This document shows, one piece after another, positions 1 to 5,804 of a stretch of DNA of 8,625 nt; position 1 is the first letter of the stretch, and each line of letters begins with the position of its first letter. The translations under genes and the position numbers were made by a program. The stretch covers positions 1 through 8,625 of the forward strand of contig CAZCXW010000050.1 of the NCBI GenBank assembly GCA_964502785.1, written 5' to 3'. A model generated the notes under the pieces. The model was given only the letters and a program-made list of their open reading frames with translations. It was not told the origin of the DNA and did not search any database. The stretch is from JAGVYE01 sp964502785. GTDB lineage: Archaea; Nanobdellota; Nanobdellia; Woesearchaeales; GW2011-AR9.

Positions 1-521
1 GTGTCGCTCAAAACATAACCATCAAAAGGAGCATAGATTTCTACTTGATCTCTTTCTACCTGTGGAGCGGCCGTAATATAATGCTGCATATTGCTTACCG
101 GCTCGTCGCTCCACTGGTCCACTGTTTGATGTCCAGCGCAGGCCCTATATCTACTAAATCTAAGAATTTCAGAAAGGTCCATAAAATTATGAGTAATTAA
201 AAAATCTTCCGGCGGATTATCAGGAGCAAACTGACTGACAAGACAAATAATTACCAAAAATAGTAAAGGGGTAAAAACGACCCACCGTAAAATTTTGAGC
301 AGTAAGCGATGCCTGGTCAGGGCTTGATACAGTAAAGAGGAGACAACGTACGAAGGAATGAGTGCCGATAGCCATACTGCCCGTACTGTTTCCGGCTCGG
401 TAAAAAGAACGAAAAAGAAAGAAGTCAGAAGAAACAGAAGAATAGTCATCCCTGTTTTATCAACGGTTGGTTTTAAGAGTTCTTGAAGTTTCTTGATATT
501 ACTTTCCTGTTTTGTTTTCAT
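1..521 (-). CDS. Membrane protein with outer M23/lipoyl-like domain (partial, 3' end cut by window)
   Basis: My own reading of the minus strand from the ATG at 521-519 stays open to the window edge, giving 173 full codons. The N-terminus is basic (MKTKQ..IKKLQ). Three hydrophobic segments follow at about residues 25-40, 48-66 and 80-97, and a basic loop (TRHRLLLKILR) lies between the second and third. By the positive-inside rule the N-terminus is cytoplasmic and everything after residue 98 is outside. The outer part has a motif around residues 118-131 (EILRFSRYRACAGH) and then IYAPFDGYV (162-170). The latter resembles the 'APxDGxV' strand of M23 peptidase or biotinyl/lipoyl-like beta-barrel domains. 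Catalytic residues of M23, if any, would lie beyond the window, so peptidase activity is not claimed. The start overlaps the preceding gene's end by 23 nt and is preceded by a strong Shine-Dalgarno sequence, so this is the third gene of an operon. Confidence 0.8.
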   Translation of the reverse strand, partial: MKTKQESNIKKLQELLKPTVDKTGMTILLFLLTSFFFVLFTEPETVRAVWLSALIPSYVVSSLLYQALTRHRLLLKILRWVVFTPLLFLVIICLVSQFAPDNPPEDFLITHNFMDLSEILRFSRYRACAGHQTVDQWSDEPVSNMQHYITAAPQVERDQVEIYAPFDGYVLSD

Positions 522-2121
522 AGATCACCTTATTCCATTTTCTCCAGATATCTTCTGCCGGCTTGCCTCGTATGGACATCCAAGGAGAGAGTGGATCTTC
601 CCAATGCGTATACCCAAAATGAAAATAGCCGATGACCCAGGGTTTTTCTGCTATTGCTCTTAAATAAGCATTGACCACACGCGCATGATCTTCGGTATTG
701 AATTCATACACACTTTCTTTTAATTTTGATTCCGGATCCCCAATCCACGGCACCGAGTTTATTTGATAGAAACGTTGGCCTTTCCAGCTGTATTTTACGT
801 TGAAATATCCATTTCTTACAATTACGGGCAACTTCAATTCATCATGAAATTTTTGCACCCCGCCTAATACTTCGCTTGCTCTTTTTTCCAGCTCCTCATT
901 TGTTGGATGGTCTTTTTCTGATAGAGGAAACTCAGTAGCTACCAAAATAAAATCAAGCTGTTCGTCCCATTTTATAGATTCAGGACTTGGTATTGACTGC
1001 GGTTCAGGGGAAACTTCTGGACCTAAAATCCAAACCATTTCACCGATTTCGCCTTTAAATTCTTTCTTTATATTTTTCCAAATACCAGACCATTTTTTGT
1101 TTATGTCGATGGTAGAATCCTCCGTCTCCCATGATCCAATGGCATACATGAAAGCATCAGCGTCAGCTTGCTGAGCTAGAGAAGCGAAATGAAGAAGGAA
1201 TCGCTCTGTTTCACTAAAATAGGTGTCCCACCATTCTTTGGTTTTGTTTTTTGTGTCAATTGAGTTACAGCACAACTGCGGCGCGATAAGAACTTTTAAC
1301 CCCCTGTCTTTGTAGGCTTTAACTTCTTCTAAAAAAAAGTTGTCATCGGGATAATTGGGATTGTTTTTAAAATCATTTAAGACTTTTGGGAATCCATTTT
1401 CTTCAATCCATTGCCAGGGAGGATCTATCTCAACCCAGGTGAATCCTTGGTCTTTTAAATGGTTAGCGGTTGAGTTAAAAAAGTCATGAAAAGCAGGAAC
1501 ATAAAGATCTTCGATAGTTTGGCCTGATCTGAATTCAATATTGTTTACCCGAGGCAAAAAATTTTCCGAAGGTTCTAAATCTGTGGTTTTAGTAATCATC
1601 CCTTCTTCAGGGAACCATCTCCACCTTTCTATGATGTCTTTCTGTATTTTACCAGGCTCATACACGATTTCTCTTCCATGTTTAGTCCAGAAATAATTGT
1701 TAGTGTCTCTGTCAGGCTCTTCTCGAGTTGGTTCTAAGTATTCGGCGGTATGAAAGTCATAGCCATTTCGACTATAACGGTATAAAACAATTCCATTCTC
1801 CGGTTGGAGCTGTCTTTCACTAAGAGTGATTTGGTGCTCAAATTTTCTTACTTTTTTCAACTTGAATTTTTCTTGGCTTTGCAGGTATATCCACACGGTG
1901 TCACTTTCTGGTGTGTTTTTAGGCACATGCACGGTGAAAGTCATGGCAGACTTGAGTTTTTCTGTATTGAGAATATTTGAAATTTCAGAATCTTTTTCCT
2001 GTGCTTCGAAATCATCCGGATCTTTCTGAGTCTGGAAATCATTATTTTGAACACAACCTACGAACAATAGCATGCACCATAAAAAGAGAGCAATCTTAGT
2101 ACCCATTGTAAATAATTTCAT
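499..2121 (-). CDS. Glycoside-hydrolase-like (TIM barrel) lipoprotein with N-terminal CBM20-like domain
   Basis: 540 residues. A hydrophobic signal peptide ends in a lipobox (LFVGC, Cys23), so the mature protein is probably lipid-anchored outside the membrane, followed by an acidic linker (to about residue 57). Residues 60-170 look like a starch-binding CBM20-type beta-sandwich (TFTVHVPKNTPESDTVWI ... LYRYSRNGYDF). From about residue 192 to 530 the pattern is that of a clan GH-A-like TIM barrel, closest by eye to GH113-like proteins: GFTWVEIDPPWQW (226-238), GLKVLIAPQ (274-282), a helix with SLAQQADADAF then AIGSWETED (327-335), LDFILVATEFPL (389-400), LPVIVRNGYF (431-440) and the C-terminal signature SPWMSIRGKPAEDIWRKW (512-529). 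E332 or E334 sits where the acid/base Glu of strand 4 is expected. The strand 7 nucleophile Glu is not seen; the 'TEIGY'-like position reads RNGYF. It may therefore be a non-catalytic sugar-binding protein. Its ATG overlaps the previous stop (ATGA). Confidence 0.8.
   Translation of the reverse strand: MKLFTMGTKIALFLWCMLLFVGCVQNNDFQTQKDPDDFEAQEKDSEISNILNTEKLKSAMTFTVHVPKNTPESDTVWIYLQSQEKFKLKKVRKFEHQITLSERQLQPENGIVLYRYSRNGYDFHTAEYLEPTREEPDRDTNNYFWTKHGREIVYEPGKIQKDIIERWRWFPEEGMITKTTDLEPSENFLPRVNNIEFRSGQTIEDLYVPAFHDFFNSTANHLKDQGFTWVEIDPPWQWIEENGFPKVLNDFKNNPNYPDDNFFLEEVKAYKDRGLKVLIAPQLCCNSIDTKNKTKEWWDTYFSETERFLLHFASLAQQADADAFMYAIGSWETEDSTIDINKKWSGIWKNIKKEFKGEIGEMVWILGPEVSPEPQSIPSPESIKWDEQLDFILVATEFPLSEKDHPTNEELEKRASEVLGGVQKFHDELKLPVIVRNGYFNVKYSWKGQRFYQINSVPWIGDPESKLKESVYEFNTEDHARVVNAYLRAIAEKPWVIGYFHFGYTHWEDPLSPWMSIRGKPAEDIWRKWNKVIYENKTGK
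523..531 (-). promoter_or_regulatory. Shine-Dalgarno site AAGGTGATC before the gene at 521
   Basis: The minus strand reads AAGGTGATC-T-ATG. This is complementary to the conserved 3' end of 16S rRNA (extended GGAGGTGATC type). It fixes the ATG at 521 as the start even though that lies inside the preceding coding region. The site is within the last codons of the glycosidase-like gene, as expected for a translationally coupled operon gene. Confidence 0.7.
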
Positions 2122-3464
2122 TGATTTGATCCACTCTTCTCAATTAATTTCTCCGCATTCTTGTATGCGAACTTCTCTTGCACAGATGAATCTAGTTTGC
2201 CGGTAAATGCTCTGGCATACTTCACCAAAAACAATCCTACATCGACATCATAATTCCATACTGCATCCCCCCTATCCGTTCCCCACATGAAACGATCAGG
2301 ATGTTTTTCGATTAAGGTTTTCCAACGTTGGAGATCATGCGCAATGAGCTTATCAAAATCTTTTTCCACCGCTTTCAAAAATTCTTCTTTACTTTTTCCA
2401 ACATACAGCCTAAAATGGGGATTAAAGTCGGAATTAGCAGTATAATAAATGTTAGGATACTTGCTCATCAGATAACTGATATCTTCTTCAAGCTCCTCTG
2501 CATGGACGATGAAATTAATGTCTGGATGTTGCTTTAAAACACGTTCCCAATTCTTGACTTGATTCCAACCCGGATGATAATATACGGCCAACTTATACTC
2601 CCGCGCTACTTTGTAATTATCAAGATACAAAGGATCATCTACTGGAGGATTTTTCTCCTCAGTAGGAGAGGAACCAACTTCACCATATCCCTCAAATAAG
2701 CTGGGATAGACGGCCAGCATCTTTCTCAAGACTGGCGCTTCCACGGTCGGGGTATCTTCAGTAGGAGGCATGATAAAAGGAGTAAAGAAATCGGGATATT
2801 GCGCCATAGTTTTATTGGCAATCTCCAGTGCTTGCTGGTACATTTCTGGATAGATGGGGAAAAAAGCAAAATTTTTCATCGTACCTTCATTTTTCAGTGC
2901 GCAGGCAATTTCGCTCATCTTGACATTTATACCAAGGATAGCTTGAGGCCCTCCAAATGCGCCTTCCTCATTTTCTTCATAATTATAATTCTCTTCATCT
3001 TCTTCTCCTTCTTCAGGCATCGAATCAGGAAGGGCAGGAAGATGCAGGTGTGTATCGATTAATGGGCCTTGGTAATAATTTTCAGGATAAGTTTGCTTTT
3101 CTACAGGCGGGCAGAAAGTTGGCATCATGGCGACATCAATTCTCTTTTTCCATACCTTTTCTTCAAAAGACAACGGTTCTTCTTTAATTTCTTCTTTAGA
3201 AGGCAATGTCCCGTCATTTGATTTTTCAGAATTTTTTACTGATAAATTTTTCTCTTTGGCGATGTCGTCTCTTGTTTTTTTTTCAGGTACGGACTCTTCT
3301 AAATGGTCAGATTCGTTGGGGGTGTCAACTATACTTTCTTCTTGTACTGAAGTTTCAGCTTCAGGTCCGATACAACCAGTAAGAAATAAGATAAAAAATA
3401 AAGAAAAAACTAACGTTAACTTTACACACCTATAGAAACCTAAACAATTACCTCTTTTTTGCAC
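2118..3464 (-). CDS. Amidohydrolase-fold (Amidohydrolase_2-like) lipoprotein
   Basis: 448 residues with a GTG start; no other in-frame start precedes the signal peptide core. The signal sequence ends in a lipobox (LFLTGC, Cys31). Then comes a long charged, low-complexity linker (about 35-105) that probably tethers the domain away from the membrane. The catalytic domain begins near residue 133 with LIDTHLHLP, where H139 and H141 form the HxH metal motif. Further candidate ligands of the metal-dependent amidohydrolase fold are E262 (GYGEVG), H297 (VYYHPGW), H321 (FIVHAEE) and D397 (FMWGTDRGD). This order fits the PF04909-type TIM-barrel hydrolases and decarboxylases. The ligand set looks complete, so activity is plausible, but the substrate cannot be read from sequence. 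A short Glu/Asp/Tyr-rich insertion (about 151-168) follows the HxH motif. It is the first gene of a three-gene operon and overlaps the glycosidase-like gene by 4 nt (2118-2121). Confidence 0.85.
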   Translation of the reverse strand: MQKRGNCLGFYRCVKLTLVFSLFFILFLTGCIGPEAETSVQEESIVDTPNESDHLEESVPEKKTRDDIAKEKNLSVKNSEKSNDGTLPSKEEIKEEPLSFEEKVWKKRIDVAMMPTFCPPVEKQTYPENYYQGPLIDTHLHLPALPDSMPEEGEEDEENYNYEENEEGAFGGPQAILGINVKMSEIACALKNEGTMKNFAFFPIYPEMYQQALEIANKTMAQYPDFFTPFIMPPTEDTPTVEAPVLRKMLAVYPSLFEGYGEVGSSPTEEKNPPVDDPLYLDNYKVAREYKLAVYYHPGWNQVKNWERVLKQHPDINFIVHAEELEEDISYLMSKYPNIYYTANSDFNPHFRLYVGKSKEEFLKAVEKDFDKLIAHDLQRWKTLIEKHPDRFMWGTDRGDAVWNYDVDVGLFLVKYARAFTGKLDSSVQEKFAYKNAEKLIEKSGSNQ

Positions 3465-3483
3465 AGGAAAGAAAACCGCATAA

Positions 3484-3493
3484 GATATAAAAA
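3484..3493 (-). promoter_or_regulatory. Archaeal TATA box for the amidohydrolase operon
   Basis: The minus strand has TTTTTATATC centred near 3488, about 24 nt before the GTG at 3464. With the usual archaeal spacing of about 25 nt between TATA box and transcription start, the mRNA would begin at or beside the start codon (leaderless). No Shine-Dalgarno sequence is seen before this GTG, in agreement. The 70-nt gap to the upstream gene leaves room for a separate promoter. Confidence 0.55.
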
Positions 3494-3534
3494 TGCATCG
3501 TTCACCGGTTCATCCAAAGTTCTTTATTTACACT

Positions 3535-4710
3535 TCATTGTCGATATACTTTTCCTTTACCTATCTCTTTTATTTGCCCTTCAACTGTTGTGTTATACAA
3601 ATAAATCTTTGCTTCATCGTGAGCGATGACGTCTTGTTTAATATGAGAATCATAAATCTCATAGGTGACATGCTCACGGGCAATAGCAATCATCATTGAA
3701 CTTCTGCGTACAATAAGTGTTGCTTCTCCGCCACTCCATTGTAAATCGGCTAAGTCAGAATCTTCAATTTCTAAGGTAGCTTTATTGAAAGCTTGAGGAT
3801 ACCAATCACGGACAAAAGTATTGATCAGATGAAGATGATTAGTATCAATATCCAATTTATGATCTGCATACGTTTTTGTTTTCAGATTCTGTGCTTTAAC
3901 AAAAGGGTTAGGCTTTTGCCAGTCCGCACCGGCATTAATGCCAATGGTCATTTTTGAGTTCATAAAAGTAATGTTAGTATATTTATCCAAAGTCGTCCCC
4001 CAGTCAGTAAAAGTAGAATTAGTTGCATGGATTTCCATCACCCCTTTCTCGTTGGGAATAGTTAAATTATAGTTCTTTCGATATTCTTGAGGCAGCTCAA
4101 AAGTGCCTGTCACGTTAGCAAGCACAAGCTCAAAGAAAAGGCTGCTATTCGCAGCAATTACTTTTACATTCTGGCTAAGCGTTAGTCCGATCGTGCTGTC
4201 TGTTATAAAAAAGCGAGCATTGCCCCCTGATCCATGCCAAGGAATGCAACAATCCTCACCCCATACTTTTTTGAATGTGATTTTAGGATTGTCTTCGTAC
4301 TGAAAATTAAACCATTTTCCTTGCGTTATCAGTTTTACATTTTCAAAGTGAATAGCAGCCCTATCAGAAACATATACACGAAATTGTTGATTGTATTCTT
4401 GCTGAAAATAAAGTTCAGAATCCGTAACCAAAAGTTTCGCCGTGCCATTTACAATCAAATTTCCATTTAATGTAAATTTTGTGTTATTGATGAAATAAGT
4501 TCCTTCTGAAATAATAAGATCCCCATTATGAATTTGTTCTTTTTTAGGGAACGCAGTTGCTTCTTCCCGTGGCTGTTCTTTGGAAATTATTTGTGGTTCA
4601 TAAATTTTTTTTATTATCATCTCTTTCTCTTTTATTTCATTATCGTAATTAGGTATGCAACTCTGGAGAAGAAAAGAAAATAAGATAATCAGCAAAATCT
4701 CTTTTTTCAT
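3535..4710 (-). CDS. Secreted lipoprotein, predicted beta-helix-like repeat protein
   Basis: 391 residues of no named family that I recognise. The N-terminus (MKKEILLIIL..LLQSC) is a signal peptide with a lipobox-like end at Cys18, followed by a charged linker to about residue 60. The rest is built from short beta-rich turns that recur every 20-25 residues with Asn/Thr/Ser turns: GDLIISEGTYFINNTKFTLN, GNLIVNGTAKLLVTDSEL, AAIHFENVKLITQG, GVMEIHATNSTF, NITFMNSKMTIG, ATLEIEDSDL, ATLIVRRSSM and AKIYLYNTTVEG. This pattern suggests a right-handed parallel beta-helix, a fold used for polysaccharide binding or cleavage. No catalytic motif is evident. An adjacent cysteine pair (C154, C155, in EDCCIPWHGSGG) interrupts the repeats. 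It is transcribed from its own promoter, 29 nt after the RNase HIII stop, so it is probably not co-regulated with the RNase. Confidence 0.75.
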   Translation of the reverse strand: MKKEILLIILFSFLLQSCIPNYDNEIKEKEMIIKKIYEPQIISKEQPREEATAFPKKEQIHNGDLIISEGTYFINNTKFTLNGNLIVNGTAKLLVTDSELYFQQEYNQQFRVYVSDRAAIHFENVKLITQGKWFNFQYEDNPKITFKKVWGEDCCIPWHGSGGNARFFITDSTIGLTLSQNVKVIAANSSLFFELVLANVTGTFELPQEYRKNYNLTIPNEKGVMEIHATNSTFTDWGTTLDKYTNITFMNSKMTIGINAGADWQKPNPFVKAQNLKTKTYADHKLDIDTNHLHLINTFVRDWYPQAFNKATLEIEDSDLADLQWSGGEATLIVRRSSMMIAIAREHVTYEIYDSHIKQDVIAHDEAKIYLYNTTVEGQIKEIGKGKVYRQ

Positions 4711-4730
4711 TTTTGAAAATCTCTAGTACT

Positions 4731-4740
4731 ATGTTTATAC
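4731..4740 (-). promoter_or_regulatory. TATA box of the beta-helix gene, overlapping the RNase HIII stop codon
   Basis: The minus strand reads TAG-TATAAACAT, where TAG (4742-4740) is the RNase HIII stop. The TATAAAC core is centred about 26 nt before the ATG at 4710, the distance expected for a leaderless archaeal transcript. No Shine-Dalgarno sequence lies between. Confidence 0.5.
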
Positions 4741-5543
4741 TAACTTTCAACTATCTCTTTTACATTCCTAAAGTCTAACTTTACAAATTTTTCAAAATTT
4801 AATTTATTGTTTCTAAGCCGCAATAACGCTTCTTTTACATGAGTGCTCCCTTTCGGCAATTCAAATCCAGCGAGAGCGCTGAGATAATGTAACTGCTGCA
4901 AGCCTGAGGCGCGGGCAAGGATGGAAGCGGCTGCAACCTCCACATACTTAACTTCTGCTTTTTCAGTGATCACATCCCCTACAATGCATCCAGGGAATTT
5001 ATCGACAACATGTTTTCCTGGTTTAAGGTATTGGGCGCATTCTTTATGGAGATTATTAAGAAGGCCAGTCAGAGAATGTTTTTTGTTATATTCTTCTGGA
5101 AGAAGACTGCGAACTTCGCACTGGACGATTTTTTTTATTTTCTCAGCCATCATAATTATTTCTGTATCCGCCAGCAATTTACTGTCGGTAACTCCAAGTT
5201 CGATTAACTTTTCCCGCAGTTCATTATCTGCTTTAACGCCGGCGACGACAAGACCCCCAAAAGTATCTCCCTTCAAGACCTCATCCGTGCCAATAATCCA
5301 CCCCGTTTCTTTCAAAAAATGGGGTTTTTGTTCTTCCTGGAAATGCAGCTTCTTAAGTTCGTTAGTAATTTCTGCAACCGTTTCTTTCTGTCCTTGCAAA
5401 AGAAGTTTTCCGGAAGTATAGAGAATGAGAGTCGCTCCATTTTTCTGAAGACGCATTTCTTCGTATATTGTTTTAGGATTTTCTTGAGAAAAATCTTTTA
5501 GTTTCTGTAAGTCTTCTTTTGCGACATTGATGAAGAGAGTCAT
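4740..5543 (-). CDS. rnhC: Ribonuclease HIII (RNase H2 family) with altered GxG motif
   Basis: 267 residues. RNase HIII cleaves RNA in RNA-DNA hybrids in the cytoplasm. Residues 1-68 form the short TBP-like substrate-binding domain (DUF3378) typical of HIII. The catalytic domain starts at GWIIGTDEV. The four acidic catalytic residues are all recognisable: D87 and E88 (TDEV), D181 (HVVDKFPG) and E197 (EKAEVKYVEVAAAS; HIII uses Glu here where HII uses Asp). GVTDSKLL (117-124), AAASILARA (204-212) and LPKGSTHV (229-236) are further HIII family motifs. Odd point: the DEVGxGxxFGP motif of the family reads DEVLKGDTFGG, so the first Gly and the Pro are changed. The length is somewhat short of the roughly 300 residues common in Bacillus enzymes, mainly in the N-terminal part. 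The ATG at 5543 gives the complete TBP-like domain. No Shine-Dalgarno sequence is visible. The hairpin array lies directly upstream and may form its 5' untranslated region. Confidence 0.88.
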   Translation of the reverse strand: MTLFINVAKEDLQKLKDFSQENPKTIYEEMRLQKNGATLILYTSGKLLLQGQKETVAEITNELKKLHFQEEQKPHFLKETGWIIGTDEVLKGDTFGGLVVAGVKADNELREKLIELGVTDSKLLADTEIIMMAEKIKKIVQCEVRSLLPEEYNKKHSLTGLLNNLHKECAQYLKPGKHVVDKFPGCIVGDVITEKAEVKYVEVAAASILARASGLQQLHYLSALAGFELPKGSTHVKEALLRLRNNKLNFEKFVKLDFRNVKEIVES

Positions 5544-5559
5544 TTTGTCATAATATACT

Positions 5560-5597
5560 AAAATGCGCTAGAATTCGAACATTATTTAGCGCATTTT
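5560..5597. repeat. Hairpin 1 of the array, 11-bp stem
   Basis: AAAATGCGCTA (5560-5570) pairs perfectly with TAGCGCATTTT (5587-5597). The outer T5559-A5598 pair extends it to 12 bp. The 16-nt loop contains ATTCGAAC (5573-5580). Confidence 0.85.
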
Positions 5598-5606
5598 ATA
5601 TATACT

Positions 5607-5644
5607 AAAAGCACTAAATATTCAAACTTATTGTCAGTGCTTTT
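5607..5644. repeat. Hairpin 2 of the array, 9-bp stem
   Basis: AAAAGCACT (5607-5615) pairs perfectly with AGTGCTTTT (5636-5644). The outer T5606-A5645 pair adds one more. The 20-nt loop contains ATTCAAAC (5620-5627) followed by TTATT, close to the loop of hairpin 1. Confidence 0.82.
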
Positions 5645-5651
5645 ATATATA

Positions 5652-5690
5652 TAAAGGCAATTAAATATATTCAAAAACTAATTGCCTTTA
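5652..5690. repeat. Hairpin 3 of the array, 12-bp stem
   Basis: TAAAGGCAATTA (5652-5663) pairs perfectly with TAATTGCCTTTA (5679-5690). If G5691 is bulged out, the flanking TATA stretches add about nine more A-T pairs. The 15-nt loop contains ATTCAAA (5669-5675). Confidence 0.85.
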
Positions 5691-5698
5691 GTATATAT

Positions 5699-5734
5699 AA
5701 AAATCATTAATATGTTCGATTTCTAATGATTTTT
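5699..5734. repeat. Hairpin 4 of the array, 11-bp stem
   Basis: AAAAATCATTA (5699-5709) pairs perfectly with TAATGATTTTT (5724-5734). The outer T5698-A5735 pair extends it to 12 bp. The 14-nt loop contains GTTCGAT (5714-5720), a looser match to the loop motif. On the minus strand the 3' arm runs into TTTTTATATATA, so this unit could also end RNase HII transcripts. Confidence 0.8.
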
Positions 5735-5744
5735 AGTATATAAT

Positions 5745-5755
5745 TACCAGTGGTA
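5745..5755. repeat. Short loopless palindrome at the edge of the array
   Basis: TACCA-G-TGGTA is a 5-bp palindrome with a single central base, flanked by TATA-like stretches. It lies in register with the end of the array and may be a degenerate fifth unit or an operator-like dyad. It abuts the TATA box at 5753-5763. Confidence 0.4.
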
Positions 5756-5763
5756 TATAAAAG
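5753..5763 (-). promoter_or_regulatory. Candidate TATA box upstream of the hairpin array and RNase HIII
   Basis: The minus strand has CTTTTATATAC, a good archaeal TATA match. Transcription would start about 26 nt downstream, near 5731, at the outer edge of hairpin 4. The RNase HIII mRNA would then carry all four hairpins as a leader of roughly 190 nt. The array linkers are themselves TATA-like, so the true start may lie inside the array instead. Confidence 0.4.
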
Positions 5764-5804
5764 TTACAGCTAGAATCTTACCCTGAAGATAATAAATTGA
5801 TAAA

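Larger units (their letters stand above)
5553..5741. repeat. Array of four tandem hairpins with covarying stems, between two RNase H genes
   Basis: Four perfect inverted repeats follow each other with a period of 45-47 nt: 5560-5597, 5607-5644, 5652-5690 and 5699-5734. Between them recur AT-rich linkers of the form TTTTA-(G/T)-TATATA-(C/T)-TAAAA (5553-5563, 5594-5610, 5641-5655, 5687-5703, 5730-5741). The loops of the first three carry ATTC(G/A)AA, and the fourth GTTCGAT. The stems have unrelated sequences but pair perfectly. The array fills most of the 261-nt gap between RNase HII and RNase HIII. It could act as RNA (leader of the RNase HIII mRNA, processing or termination signals, a small RNA) or as DNA (cruciforms, protein-binding array). 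I recognise no known family. Confidence 0.85.

Noticed and set aside
4921..5421. Plus-strand reading frame of 166 residues
   Set aside because: It lies antisense to the RNase HIII gene with its catalytic motifs; its Ser/Leu-rich translation is typical of a shadow frame.
5571..5586. tRNA or T-arm, suggested by TTCGAAC in the loops
   Set aside because: No acceptor or anticodon arm can be folded around it. The loops are 14-20 nt and stems up to 12 bp, unlike a T-arm.
5699..5734. Simple intrinsic terminator of RNase HII as the whole explanation for the array
   Set aside because: One hairpin with a T-tract would suffice, and archaeal termination usually needs none. Four regularly spaced units with matching loops need another explanation, although termination may be one role.
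5553..5755. CRISPR array
   Set aside because: The constant linkers are short, AT-only and imperfect, and the parts between them are palindromes rather than unrelated spacers. No cas gene is nearby.
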